Positions 9,920-18,532 of a DNA stretch of 45,175 nt are shown here, in pieces. The position numbers and the translations under genes are program-made. The notes under the pieces were generated by a model. The model did not search any database. It saw only the letters and a program-made list of their open reading frames with translations, and was not told where the DNA came from. Source of the DNA: Halieaceae bacterium (lineage in GTDB: Bacteria; Pseudomonadota; Gammaproteobacteria; Pseudomonadales; Halieaceae). Positions within the stretch are counted from its first letter, which is position 1; the number at the start of each line of letters is the position of its first letter. The stretch is from contig JADGEN010000022.1 of assembly GCA_016744355.1 (NCBI GenBank), positions 1 to 45,175 of the forward strand, written 5' to 3'.

Positions 9920-10456
9920 ATGGCATCCTTGCAAGACCAACTACTCAAAGCTGGCATCGTCGACAAAGATAAAGCAAAGAAAATAAACAAAGAAAAGCGC
10001 AAAAAAGCCCGGCAAATACCCAAGGGAAAAGCCGCCCTGGACGAAGCAAAGGAACAGGCCAAGCGCACACTGGCAGAGAAGTCCGAATCGGACAGACAAC
10101 GAAGCAAGACATTGCAAATGGCGGCCGACAAAAAAGCAATTCACGCCCAGGTGATACAACTGGTTAAGACCAACACCATTGACCGCAGGGGGGGAGAAGC
10201 CACCTATCAGTTCACAGACGATAAAAAAATTAAAAAGATTTATGTCTCTGCGGCACAACAGAATGAGCTGATTAGAGGACAACTTGCTATCGCTAAGCTG
10301 GATGAAGAATTCGCGCTGATTCCACGCCAGATCGCCGAAAAAATCCAACAGCGGGAAGATCACATCATCACTGTACTCAATAGCCAGCAACAAACCGAAG
10401 TGGATACCGATGACCCCTACGCTGACTACCAAATTCCCGACGACCTAATGTGGTGA
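9920..10456 (+). CDS. DUF2058 family protein (YaiL-like)
   Basis: A 178-residue, highly charged cytoplasmic protein matching DUF2058 (E. coli YaiL). It opens MASLQDQLLKAGIVDKDKAK and continues with a long Lys/Glu/Ala-rich, probably helical segment, then the conserved GGEATYQFTDDKKIKKIYV. I chose the ATG at 9920 because the upstream in-frame residues are not family-like and the length then fits the family. The stop overlaps the start of the carboxyltransferase gene. Function is unknown; a nucleoprotein or ribosome-associated role is only speculation from the charge. Confidence 0.88.
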   Translation: MASLQDQLLKAGIVDKDKAKKINKEKRKKARQIPKGKAALDEAKEQAKRTLAEKSESDRQRSKTLQMAADKKAIHAQVIQLVKTNTIDRRGGEATYQFTDDKKIKKIYVSAAQQNELIRGQLAIAKLDEEFALIPRQIAEKIQQREDHIITVLNSQQQTEVDTDDPYADYQIPDDLMW

Positions 10457-11934
10457 CTCCTACCGCAACAAACTACCGCGAAGGTTGGCAGACACTGCTG
10501 GATGAACTGCAACGCCGAACCGCTGTGGCCCAAGCTATGGGCGGTGAAGAGAGAATCGCCAGACAACACAGTCGTGGTCGTTTGACGGCGCGGGAGCGAG
10601 TAGAAATATTCTGCGATGAAAGCAGTTTTTGTGAATATGGTGCATTGGCCGGTGGCAACCACCCCGCGGGCCAAGCCGCACTGGCCGCCGACGCGCTGGT
10701 GGGAGGTACGGGAAAGGTTGACGGTAAAACTGTTGTATTGCTATCAGAGGATTTCACTGTCAAGGGGGGCTCCATCGGACACCCCAACGCAGCAAAACGA
10801 GCAAGACTGGTTAGACTTGCACTGGAACAAAAGTACCCGCTGGTACTGATGCTCGATGGTGCAGGTGAACGTGCTGACAATCAAAAAGAGCGCTACCCCA
10901 ACAACCCCAGCGATCTACAATTGCTTGCGGATCTGCAGGGTAAAGTTCCCGTTGTTAGCCTCGTTCTCGGCACATCTGCCGGCCACGGTGCACTCAGCGG
11001 CATGTTCGCGGACTTGATTATCATGCTGGAAGGATCGGCAATGGTCACAGCCGGACCGCCCCTAGTGCAGGCTTCCCTGGGCATCAGTACGACACCAGAA
11101 GAGCTGGGCGGCGCACGTATGCATACCAGCATAAGCGGTGTAGCCCACAATTTCGGAAAAACCGAGCAAGACTGTTTTGCCATGGCCCGCTACTACCTTT
11201 CTCTATTGCCCAAGCAGATTGGTCATGCGCTGCCAACGACCCCTCAGGCGTCCAATGCCATACCGCGAACGGTGGATCAGCTGCTCGACATCATCCCGCC
11301 ACAAGCCAATCAGTCCTACAATATGCTCAACGTTCTGCAAGAATTAGCCGACTCGCAATCACTGTTCGAATTACAGCCCAACTACGGCAGTAGCATGGTA
11401 ACCGCACTGGCTAGAATAGGAGGCTTCCCCTGCATGCTTATAGCCAACCAACCTATGGTAATGGCGGGTGCGATCACCAGCGAAGCCGCCGAAAAAGCAG
11501 CTCATTTTATGACTGTGGCTGACACCTTCGGTCTACCTCTTATCACACTGCTGGATAATCCAGGTGTTATGCCCGGCCCTGAGTCTGAAAAATCCGGAAT
11601 ATTAAAAGCTGCCGCTCGAATGTTTACCGCTCAACGTCGTTATCGAGGCCAGAAAATTGTGGTCACACTGCGCAAGGCATTCGGGTTTGGCAGTTCGGTG
11701 ATGGGTATGAACCCTTGGGACAACCAGGCCGTCAGCATGGCTTTGCCAGCTGTCAATTTGGGGGGCGTGCCCGCCATTGGCGGCGCCGAAGCAGCAAAAG
11801 CCAGTGATGAAGACGCCTCACAGATCAAGCATATTCAATCCGGTGCCTGGGTTCCTGCCGACGCTATGGCGTTTGATCGTATTGTCGACCCCAGGGAACT
11901 GAGAAATGAAATCATCAAGGTTTTACATCGATAA
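10453..11934 (+). CDS. Acyl-CoA carboxylase, carboxyltransferase (beta) subunit-like
   Basis: A protein of about 493 residues with two crotonase-like carboxyltransferase halves. This family moves the carboxyl group from carboxybiotin to acyl-CoA (propionyl-, acetyl-, methylcrotonyl- or geranyl-CoA). The N-terminal region GRLTARERVEIFCDESSF is the standard signature. Later are VSLVLGTSAGHGALSG and LITLLDNPGVMPGPESEKSG, corresponding to the oxyanion-forming glycines and the acyl-CoA site. The C-terminal part (KAFGFGSSVMGMNPWDN) is divergent from canonical PccB. Start is GTG at 10453, overlapping the DUF2058 stop as GTGA, or the adjacent GTG at 10450. No biotin carboxylase or biotin-carrier gene is adjacent, so the partner is encoded elsewhere. 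Confidence 0.87.
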   Translation: MTPTATNYREGWQTLLDELQRRTAVAQAMGGEERIARQHSRGRLTARERVEIFCDESSFCEYGALAGGNHPAGQAALAADALVGGTGKVDGKTVVLLSEDFTVKGGSIGHPNAAKRARLVRLALEQKYPLVLMLDGAGERADNQKERYPNNPSDLQLLADLQGKVPVVSLVLGTSAGHGALSGMFADLIIMLEGSAMVTAGPPLVQASLGISTTPEELGGARMHTSISGVAHNFGKTEQDCFAMARYYLSLLPKQIGHALPTTPQASNAIPRTVDQLLDIIPPQANQSYNMLNVLQELADSQSLFELQPNYGSSMVTALARIGGFPCMLIANQPMVMAGAITSEAAEKAAHFMTVADTFGLPLITLLDNPGVMPGPESEKSGILKAAARMFTAQRRYRGQKIVVTLRKAFGFGSSVMGMNPWDNQAVSMALPAVNLGGVPAIGGAEAAKASDEDASQIKHIQSGAWVPADAMAFDRIVDPRELRNEIIKVLHR

Positions 11935-11958
11935 GTAATCACAGCAAAGGAGCCCCAC

Positions 11959-12303
11959 ATGAGTGACCTGCCTAATTGCCCAAAATGCAATTCGCAATAC
12001 AGCTACCCCGACGGCAATATGTATATCTGCCCAGAGTGCGCACATGAATGGTCGCAGGACGCCTCAGCAAGTGAGGACAACGACGACGCTACGGTATACA
12101 AGGATGCCAACGGCAATGTGCTGCAAGATGGCGACACCGTGACCGTTATCAAAGACCTCAAGATAAAAGGCACTTCGTCTGTGGTAAAAGTGGGCACCAA
12201 GGTCAAAAATATCCGCCTGGTCGACAGTGATCATGATATCGATTGTAAAATCGATGGCATTGGGCCGATGAAATTGAAGTCTGAGTTTGTTAAGAAGGCT
12301 TAG
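11959..12303 (+). CDS. yjdM: Zinc-ribbon protein YjdM (PhnA-like)
   Basis: A 114-residue small cytoplasmic protein. The N-terminal zinc ribbon has Cys7-x2-Cys10 and Cys24-x2-Cys27, followed by HEWSQ. The C-terminal domain (from [15 protein letters not shown]) is the PhnA/SH3-like fold, ending in a KSEFVKKA tail. E. coli YjdM, formerly called PhnA, is not a phosphonoacetate hydrolase, and its role is still unclear. A strong AAAGGAG lies about eight bases before the ATG. It follows the carboxyltransferase gene by 24 nt, so probably shares its transcript. Confidence 0.95.
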   Translation: MSDLPNCPKCNSQYSYPDGNMYICPECAHEWSQDASASEDNDDATVYKDANGNVLQDGDTVTVIKDLKIKGTSSVVKVGTKVKNIRLVDSDHDIDCKIDGIGPMKLKSEFVKKA

Positions 12304-12354
12304 TGACTGGCGCCTACATGCCGCATAGTTAAACCGCTTTCGACTATTGCCCCC

Positions 12355-12375
12355 GCTAGCGATACATTCGCTGGC
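12355..12375 (+). other. Stem-loop in the yjdM 3' region
   Basis: GCTAGCGA (12355-12362) and TCGCTGGC (12368-12375) form an 8-bp stem with one G-T wobble around a 5-base TACAT loop. It lies about 50 nt past the yjdM stop. There is no T-tract, so it may stabilise the 3' end or act as a weak terminator. Confidence 0.35.
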
Positions 12376-12447
12376 ACTTGGGCAGCGCATCGTTATCATC
12401 ATCAGTAGATGCCAGTTTAGGCTGGGAAGGCATCTCCCGGATGCGCT

Positions 12448-12879
12448 ATGGAAATGAACATGAACGCCACTAACAGCAATAAAACTCTGGTCGACAATTT
12501 CTTCGCCTCCCTGAACTCCGGGAATGTTGATGCTGTCGTAGATACCTACGCTGAAGACGGCTACGTACAAACCATGGGGCACACCCTGATTTCCGGAAAG
12601 TCATTCAAACAACAGATAAGAGCTGCCGTCAGTGGCATTTACGACGTTTTCCCCAAAGGCCTGAAATTCAAAGTACTTGGGATGATTAGCGAGGGCGAAA
12701 AAGTGGCCGTAGAGGCCGTAAGTGAAGGTGAGCACGTATCTGGCCAGATTTACTCCAACGAATATCATTTTCTTTTCGAATTCTCCAACGGCCAACTTAT
12801 CAAATTAAAAGAGTATATGGATACCGAGCAGGTTACCGATGTACTTTGTGCAGGCCAGCGCCCCCCCTTCTTTAGCTGA
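12448..12879 (+). CDS. SnoaL/NTF2-like domain protein
   Basis: A 143-residue cone-fold (NTF2-like) protein. It reads LVDNFFASLNSGNVDAVVDTYAEDGYVQTMG at the start (in two blocks), then a central VAVEAVSEGEHVSGQIY and a final LIKLKEYMDTEQVTDVL, which is the usual order of helix and strands in SnoaL-like ketosteroid-isomerase relatives. No catalytic Asp pair can be assigned safely. It stands 73 nt upstream of the methyltransferase gene in the same orientation. Alternative ATG codons lie 6 and 12 bases downstream. Substrate unknown. Confidence 0.83.
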   Translation: MEMNMNATNSNKTLVDNFFASLNSGNVDAVVDTYAEDGYVQTMGHTLISGKSFKQQIRAAVSGIYDVFPKGLKFKVLGMISEGEKVAVEAVSEGEHVSGQIYSNEYHFLFEFSNGQLIKLKEYMDTEQVTDVLCAGQRPPFFS

Positions 12880-12952
12880 GCCGCCTTCGAAAAAGCCCGC
12901 CGTGGTGGTAAGCTGTTAACCCTCTAATGCCAGCCAGCCCGATAATGCCCCT

Positions 12953-13999
12953 ATGCTAGAAAGTGTAAAAGACTACTACGGCCAGACCTTACAAAAATCA
13001 GAAGATTTGAAAACTGATGCCTGCTGCACTCTGGACAAACCCGCCGATTATCTTCAACAGATATTTGAAAAAATTCACCCCGAGGTTCACTCCCGTTACT
13101 ACGGTTGTGGCCTGGTGGCACCCCAATTGTTAGAGGGCTTACGCATACTTGATTTGGGCAGCGGGTCCGGACGCGATGCCTACACCCTATCGGCTCTGGT
13201 CGGCGAACAAGGCCGTATTGTCGGTGTGGACATGACAGATGAGCAACTGGCTGTGGCCAATCGTCATATAGACTTCCACCGCGATGCGTTTGGCTATTCG
13301 ATTCCAAATATCGAGTTTCACAAGGGCTATCTGGAAAAGCTGGATGAACTGGGCTTTGAAGACAATTCCTTCGACGTTATTGTATCCAACTGCGTGATTA
13401 ATCTTTGCGAAGATAAGGAAGCAGTACTGCGCGAAGCCTATCGCCTTCTGAAACCCGGTGGAGAGTTATATTTTTCAGATGTCTACGCAGATCGCCGTGT
13501 GCCTGCGCACTTGGTTGCCGACCCGGTTTTATACGGTGAATGTCTCAGCGGAGCCCTGTATTGGAACGATTTTTTGAGCTTTGCCAAATCGGCCGGATTC
13601 AAAGACCCGCGCCTCGTAGAGGATAGAGTACTGGGAATCAACAATGCTGATATCGAAGCCCTGATCGGGCATATCAACTTTTACTCGGCTACCTACCGCT
13701 TGTTCAAAGTTCCACAACTGGAGACCGCCTGCGAAGATTATGGCCAAAGTGTGGCCTACAAGGGAACCGTGCCCCAGCATCCCTCGGTTTTTGAGTTGGA
13801 TGCGCATCATGCCATGCCAAGCGGGCAAGCTTTTTCGGTGTGCGGAAACACCTTCCTCATATTACAAAACTCACGTTTCGCTGAGCATTTCGAGTTTTCA
13901 GGCAACACGGAAACGCATTTGGGTATATTCCCCGACTGTGGCACAGCCCTGCCCTTTGCCAGCTCTTCAAAGGGAGTGGAGTCTTCAGCTTGTTGCTAG
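12953..13999 (+). CDS. ArsM-like SAM-dependent methyltransferase
   Basis: A 348-residue class I methyltransferase resembling arsenite methyltransferase. The SAM motif I is ILDLGSGSGRDAY (about 65-77), with VGVDMTDEQL following. Cysteines at 24, 52, 147 and 197 reproduce the spacing of the four arsenic-binding cysteines of algal ArsM (28 between the first pair, 50 between the last), with SNCVINLCEDK and YGECLSGA contexts. ArsM methylates As(III) stepwise. Unusual points are a doubled Cys near the N-terminus (24-25) and another Cys pair as the last two residues. No ArsR regulator or ArsB pump is adjacent. The flavin monooxygenase gene starts 46 nt downstream. The arsenic substrate is inference. 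Confidence 0.85.
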   Translation: MLESVKDYYGQTLQKSEDLKTDACCTLDKPADYLQQIFEKIHPEVHSRYYGCGLVAPQLLEGLRILDLGSGSGRDAYTLSALVGEQGRIVGVDMTDEQLAVANRHIDFHRDAFGYSIPNIEFHKGYLEKLDELGFEDNSFDVIVSNCVINLCEDKEAVLREAYRLLKPGGELYFSDVYADRRVPAHLVADPVLYGECLSGALYWNDFLSFAKSAGFKDPRLVEDRVLGINNADIEALIGHINFYSATYRLFKVPQLETACEDYGQSVAYKGTVPQHPSVFELDAHHAMPSGQAFSVCGNTFLILQNSRFAEHFEFSGNTETHLGIFPDCGTALPFASSSKGVESSACC

Positions 14000-14045
14000 G
14001 CGACGACTGCTGATACCTGTGATAGTAAAGAGACGGAGCACAGAT

Positions 14046-15497
14046 ATGGCTATTAAAGAACACTTTGATGTACTCATCGTGGGCGCCGGTATTTCGGGGA
14101 TTGGCTCAGGGGTTCATCTACAAAAAAAATGCCCGACCAAGAGTTACGCCATCCTTGAGGGCCGCGAGCGCTTAGGGGGCACATGGGATCTGTTCCGCTA
14201 TCCCGGCATTCGATCAGACTCAGATATGTACACTCTGGGGTATGTGTTCAAGCCCTGGACCCACTCAAAGGCCATCGCCGATGCCCCAACTATTCTCGAC
14301 TACCTTCATGAGACAGTGTCAGAATATGGTCTCGAAGAAAAAATTCGCTACAAACGCCATGTAAAAACGGCCCAATGGAACAGTGAAGAGTCACTGTGGA
14401 CCCTCGAAGTAGACAATGGCAGCGAAACTGAGCATTACAGCTGCAACTTTTTGCATATGTGCAGTGGCTACTACGACTATGACAAAGGTTATACGCCTAA
14501 ATTTCCGGGGCGGGAAAACTTTGCAGGCCAAGTAGTGCATCCGCAACAGTGGACCGACGACATAAACTATGCCGATAAACGTGTTGTTGTAATTGGCAGC
14601 GGGGCGACCGCCGTAACACTCATACCCGAAATCGCCAAAACCGCATCGCACGTTACTATGTTGCAACGTTCGCCCACCTTTGTTGTATCACGCCCCGCTG
14701 AAGATAAACTCGCCAATCGTTTGCGTGAACTGTTGCCCATTCGATTTGCCTACTTTTTGACTCGCTGGAAAAATGTACTCATGCAACAGTACGTTTATAA
14801 GCGCTGTATGCAATTCCCCAAGGCAGCCAAGGCGAGAATCATTGATATGGTGCGTGCCGAATTGAAGTCTGATTTTGACGTCGACAAACATTTCACCCCC
14901 TCTTACAACCCCTGGGAACAACGCCTGTGCCTTGTACCCGACAGCGATTTATTCAAGGCGCTAAACAGTGGTTCAGCCTCGGTCGTCACCGATCACATCG
15001 AGAATTTTACCGAAGAAGGTATTCAACTCGCTTCCGGCGACAACTTGAGCGCCGATCTGATCGTGACTGCCACAGGACTAAATATGCAGTTTCTGAGTGA
15101 CGTGGAGTTCGTGGTGGACGGCAAAGTGTTGGAACCCAACAAAGAGCTAATCTATAAAGGAATGATGCTCAGCGATGTCCCCAACATGGCCATGTCCTCG
15201 GGCTATACCAATGCCTCCTGGACCCTGAAGTGTGACCTTACCTGTGACTATCTCTGCCGCCTGCTCAATTACATGGACAAGAACAACTACAAAAAGTGCG
15301 TGCCGCACAATGATGATTTAACACTGGAACGAGAGGCGTATATGGGGCTTTCTTCAGGCTATATAGAGCGAGCAAAAGACATATTGCCAGGACAGGGCTT
15401 GAAAACCCCATGGAAACTACACCAAAACTATATGAAGGACATAGTTATGCTACGACACGGCAAACTGAAAGATGAAGCGATGGTATTTTCTAACTAG
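14046..15497 (+). CDS. Flavin-containing monooxygenase, Baeyer-Villiger-like
   Basis: A 483-residue NAD(P)H/FAD-dependent monooxygenase. Visible motifs are the FAD Rossmann GAGISG (13-18), GGTWDLFRYPGIRSDSD (44-60), the fingerprint F-x-G-x3-H-x3-W at 159-169 (FAGQVVHPQQW), and the NADPH Rossmann GSGATA (184-189). The Trp at the end of the fingerprint favours Baeyer-Villiger-type over N-oxygenating FMOs; the overall shape resembles EthA-like enzymes oxidising ketones or long-chain substrates. I chose the ATG at 14046 with GACGGAG upstream; the frame is open further 5' but that stretch overlaps the methyltransferase gene. The substrate is not shown. Confidence 0.9.
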   Translation: MAIKEHFDVLIVGAGISGIGSGVHLQKKCPTKSYAILEGRERLGGTWDLFRYPGIRSDSDMYTLGYVFKPWTHSKAIADAPTILDYLHETVSEYGLEEKIRYKRHVKTAQWNSEESLWTLEVDNGSETEHYSCNFLHMCSGYYDYDKGYTPKFPGRENFAGQVVHPQQWTDDINYADKRVVVIGSGATAVTLIPEIAKTASHVTMLQRSPTFVVSRPAEDKLANRLRELLPIRFAYFLTRWKNVLMQQYVYKRCMQFPKAAKARIIDMVRAELKSDFDVDKHFTPSYNPWEQRLCLVPDSDLFKALNSGSASVVTDHIENFTEEGIQLASGDNLSADLIVTATGLNMQFLSDVEFVVDGKVLEPNKELIYKGMMLSDVPNMAMSSGYTNASWTLKCDLTCDYLCRLLNYMDKNNYKKCVPHNDDLTLEREAYMGLSSGYIERAKDILPGQGLKTPWKLHQNYMKDIVMLRHGKLKDEAMVFSN

Positions 15498-15534
15498 CGG
15501 TCCGTGTCGCTTTTAGTTCCATATGATCTATATA

Positions 15535-15881
15535 TCACCGAGAACCCAAACTTAAAACCAGGGCAGTGAGGGTACCCAGTATTAGTGCGCGGGGTATCGT
15601 CTTATCGGGATTGCTCGCGGGAATCCCTGAGACGTCGCCCATCATCACGCCGCCCCCCGCAATTAAAAAAAGCGGTAACAACTTCAATATCGTTGTTATC
15701 AACTGAAAAATACCGGCTGACTTTGTACTGGAAATATTCAATGCCGTAATAATCCATATAAGGGCGAGCGATGTAACAGCCCCTAATGCAGGATTATCCG
15801 TTAATTGCGGCAGAAAAAAACCCAGGTAAGCGACAAATGCAATACCGCCTATACTAAAGTATATAGAAATGGAATGTTGAA
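15535..15881 (-). pseudogene. Decayed amino-acid permease (APC family) fragment
   Basis: Reading the minus strand gives roughly 115 residues of typical APC-permease sequence: SIYFSIGGIAFVAYLGFF, LGAVTSLALIWIITALN, then STKSAGIFQLITTILKLLP and NPDKTIPRALILGTLTA. The fragment has no family start, is bounded upstream by an in-frame TGA, and ends shortly after the last block, whereas family members have about 440 residues. The segment between GDVSGIPA and SNPDKTIPRA is also too short: the helix and loop expected there are missing, which indicates an internal deletion. An arginine/agmatine-antiporter (AdiC)-like parent is plausible. It fills most of the 410-base gap between the monooxygenase gene and recX. 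Confidence 0.7.
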
Positions 15882-15907
15882 ATCAGAAAGGGTGCTATGC
15901 AGGGAGT

Positions 15908-16429
15908 CTAGAATAAATGTTGATATTCATCGGCGCCAAAACCGCGATACTGCATATAGCGCACTCGCTTGGCCTTTGCTTTGATATCCAGTGGAGGTAT
16001 TTGACCAAATTTCTTTAGGTGAACCTCTTCGGCGAGTGTCACCCAGTCTATTTCGGCACACTCAAACGCTAGAGCAATCTGCGCATCGTTAAGCCCTCGC
16101 TGGCGCATGTCCTGTCGCACATGCATATAGCCAAAACCCAGACTGGCACGATAGAGCACGAAATTTTCGGCGAAACGCTCATCACTTTGCAGGTTTTCGG
16201 CGGTAAGACGTTTTAGCTCCGCTGCCACTAAAGCGGCATCGGGAAAACGGCGTTGCAACTTTTGGTGTAACTCCCGGCGCGTATGTTCACGACGTGCCAA
16301 AAGGTTCATTGCCGCAAATCGAATGTCTGCAGGATCAATGTGTAATGCTTCCGGGGACTTCTCCGCAGATGAATCTTCCACATCAAAAGGGTCAATATCG
16401 TCGCTATGGTTTACGCTTGAGCTAGACAC
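15908..16429 (-). CDS. recX: Regulatory protein RecX
   Basis: A 173-residue RecX, which binds RecA filaments and limits their activity. The three-helix repeats are visible: AMNLLARREHTRRELHQKL (first), an LTAENLQSDERFAENFV segment with RASLGFGYMHVRQDMRQRG (second), and a C-terminal repeat with VRYMQYRGFGADEYQHLF. An acidic N-terminal extension of about 30 residues (DDIDPFDVEDSSAEKSPE) is longer than in the shortest homologues. It lies downstream of recA on the same strand, separated by a terminator-like hairpin, as in enterobacteria. Confidence 0.95.
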   Translation of the reverse strand: MSSSSVNHSDDIDPFDVEDSSAEKSPEALHIDPADIRFAAMNLLARREHTRRELHQKLQRRFPDAALVAAELKRLTAENLQSDERFAENFVLYRASLGFGYMHVRQDMRQRGLNDAQIALAFECAEIDWVTLAEEVHLKKFGQIPPLDIKAKAKRVRYMQYRGFGADEYQHLF

Positions 16430-16480
16430 AAAAAAACAGATGCCGGAGTGAGAGAGGGATAAGTGGATTACCCGGCACCT
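16428..16480 (-). terminator. Terminator/attenuator between recA and recX
   Basis: On the minus strand CAGGTGCCGG (from 16480) pairs with CCGGCATCTG (to about 16438): six G/C-rich pairs, one mismatch, then three more pairs, with a loop of about 25 bases. A run of T residues (A6 on the plus strand at 16431-16436) follows. This is the expected position for partial read-through from recA into recX. Confidence 0.55.
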
Positions 16481-16503
16481 GTGGAGAAAAGAACAACATT
16501 GAG

Positions 16504-17556
16504 TTACTTAGCCGCTAGTTCCTGGGGAGCGTCCTGCTCATCGTCGGATTCGTCAGAGGCAGGTTCGTCGGGACTCAATAACTGCTTGCGGATAAGAGCT
16601 TCAATTTCATTGGCAACAGCAGGATTGTCCTCTAGAAATTTGGCTGAATTCGCCTTACCCTGACCGATTTTGTCGCCTTTATAGGAGTACCAGGCACCGG
16701 CTTTATCCACCAGCCCGAGCTTCACGCCCCAGTCTATAACTTCACCCATGTGATAGATGCCACGTCCGTACATAATCTGGAATTCGGCCTGTTTGAACGG
16801 CGGAGACACCTTGTTTTTGACCACCTTCACCCGGGTTTCGTTACCGATGACTTCGTCGCCATTTTTGACCGCACCCGTACGGCGTATGTCCAGACGGACC
16901 GAGGAGTAGAACTTGAGCGCATTACCACCGGTTGTGGTCTCAGGGCTGCCAAACATCACGCCGATTTTCATACGAATCTGGTTAATGAAAATAACCAGAC
17001 AATTGCTGTGCTTGATAGAGCTGGTGAGCTTGCGCATAGCCTGACTCATTAGACGGGCCTGCAGGCCCACGTGGGAGTCACCCATATTGCCTTCAATTTC
17101 GGCCTTGGGGACCAGCGCAGCGACAGAGTCGACTACCAGCACATCGACCGCACCGGAACGCACCAGCATTTCTGTAACTTCCAGCGCCTGCTCACCGGTG
17201 TCGGGCTGGGAAAGAATGAGATCATCTACCTTCACCCCCAGCTTCTCTGCGTACATAGGGTCCAGAGCGTGTTCTGCATCGATGAAGGCTGCGGTGCCAC
17301 CCGCCTTCTGTGCTTCCGCAATAACTTGTAGTGTGAGGGTTGTTTTACCGGATGACTCAGGACCGTAGATTTCGCAGATACGACCCTTGGGCAGGCCGCC
17401 TATGCCCAGCGCGATATCCAGACCGAGGGAACCGGTAGAGATAGACGGAATGGCAACATGCTCCTTGTCGCCCATGCGCATGACAGTACCCTTGCCAAAC
17501 TGCCGTTCGATCTGGCCTAACGCTGCGTCCAATGCTTTTTGCTTATTCGCTTCCAT
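16504..17556 (-). CDS. recA: Recombinase RecA
   Basis: A 350-residue RecA, the ATP-dependent strand-exchange protein and LexA co-protease. The Walker A GPESSGKT is at 65-72, in the E. coli position. Other signatures are [10 protein letters not shown], the Walker B region [17 protein letters not shown], and the L2 loop containing [20 protein letters not shown]. The C-terminus is acidic (SDESDDEQD), as in other gammaproteobacteria. A good Shine-Dalgarno (AGAGGG) precedes the ATG. An SOS box lies about 60 bases upstream, so it is expected to be LexA-controlled. Confidence 0.99.
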   Translation of the reverse strand: MEANKQKALDAALGQIERQFGKGTVMRMGDKEHVAIPSISTGSLGLDIALGIGGLPKGRICEIYGPESSGKTTLTLQVIAEAQKAGGTAAFIDAEHALDPMYAEKLGVKVDDLILSQPDTGEQALEVTEMLVRSGAVDVLVVDSVAALVPKAEIEGNMGDSHVGLQARLMSQAMRKLTSSIKHSNCLVIFINQIRMKIGVMFGSPETTTGGNALKFYSSVRLDIRRTGAVKNGDEVIGNETRVKVVKNKVSPPFKQAEFQIMYGRGIYHMGEVIDWGVKLGLVDKAGAWYSYKGDKIGQGKANSAKFLEDNPAVANEIEALIRKQLLSPDEPASDESDDEQDAPQELAAK

Positions 17557-17613
17557 GATGCACCCTCTTCTGAATTATGTGGTCTGAATGAGTAGACATT
17601 CATACAGTAAAAC

Positions 17614-17633
17614 TACTGTATATATACTCAGTG
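17614..17633 (-). promoter_or_regulatory. LexA (SOS) box upstream of recA
   Basis: The plus strand reads TACTGTATATATACTCAGTG, i.e. CTGT-N8-TCAG, one base from the gammaproteobacterial consensus CTGT-N8-ACAG with the AT-rich TATATATA core. It is centred about 65 bases before the recA ATG. A neighbouring inverted repeat ACAGTA-AAAC-TACTGT (17604-17619) shares its left half-site. Confidence 0.8.
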
Positions 17634-17732
17634 CATTGGATTGGAATTGCAAGCCCAAAATTCAATTAAATTGGGCCATTCTCAATCATCTGAAAACACC
17701 TGCCTGAATTGGCGACAGGTCATTCCAGACAA

Positions 17733-18500
17733 TTAGAACCCATCAGGTCGCAGCAAAGCATCGTGGCCGCCATCGACAAACAGCACCGCGCCACAAACAT
17801 AGCGTGACGCGGGGTCCAGCAAAAACAGCATAGTGTCGGCAATCATGTCCGGGGTTGCCATGTCGCCATAGGGGATAGACTTCTGAAACTCCGTCATAGC
17901 TGCACCAAAATCTGCGTCCTCAAACACTTTTTCAGTGAGTGGCGTGCCCGTCATCCCCGGGGCGACGACATTCATTCTTACGCCTTCGCCCATCAACGCC
18001 GGACATTTGCGCCGTATCCATCGAATCAGCGCATTTTTGGATCCTGCGTAGGCATTGTGACCATCCAAAGCTTCAACCAGAGCGCTGGAATGTTCCTCGT
18101 CGCCTGACAACAAAGCCTGAATGTGGTCTTCGTCCAACCCCGGCATGGATGCCGAATTGGAGCCCACCGCCACGATCGCGCCTTTTTTCATCGCAACAAG
18201 ATCAGCCAGGCCTTCGATCAGCACTGTGGCACCAAAATAATTCACTTTGGTAATCAGCGATAAAGGTTTGGCTACAGGGGGGAGCCCGGCACAGGCGATA
18301 AAACCATCAAGGCCGTCCGGCGCCATTTTCCGGATTCCTTCAATAGCAGCTTGCCTGCCCAGGGCTGTAGACAGGTCGGCGTTAATATCGGCGTCGCGCA
18401 GGTCAACAACAATAACCGTGTCTCCCCGTTCACGCAGCTTTTCCTTTAGTGAAGCGCCAATACCCGTGGCGCCACCAGTCATTGCGTACAACTTTCCCAT
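17733..18500 (-). CDS. SDR oxidoreductase resembling 3-alpha-hydroxysteroid dehydrogenase
   Basis: A 255-residue NAD(P)-dependent short-chain dehydrogenase. The dinucleotide motif is TGGATGIG (8-15), Asp33 (VVDLRDAD) suggests NAD preference, and the catalytic set is Ser114 or Ser116 (VGSNSAS), Tyr151 and Lys155 (YAGSKNAL). The order of blocks (DLRDADINADLSTALGR, CAGLPP, KVNYFGAT, VVAPGMTGTPL, FVDGGHDALLRPDGF) matches Comamonas HsdA-type 3-alpha-HSD and the related coniferyl-alcohol dehydrogenases. GGAAGGAA lies before the ATG. It lies next to a KshA-like Rieske gene, which supports a steroid-like substrate, though this is inference. Confidence 0.9.
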   Translation of the reverse strand: MGKLYAMTGGATGIGASLKEKLRERGDTVIVVDLRDADINADLSTALGRQAAIEGIRKMAPDGLDGFIACAGLPPVAKPLSLITKVNYFGATVLIEGLADLVAMKKGAIVAVGSNSASMPGLDEDHIQALLSGDEEHSSALVEALDGHNAYAGSKNALIRWIRRKCPALMGEGVRMNVVAPGMTGTPLTEKVFEDADFGAAMTEFQKSIPYGDMATPDMIADTMLFLLDPASRYVCGAVLFVDGGHDALLRPDGF

Positions 18501-18532
18501 GAGAGATTCCTTCCAAGTCTTAGTTTGAGAGT

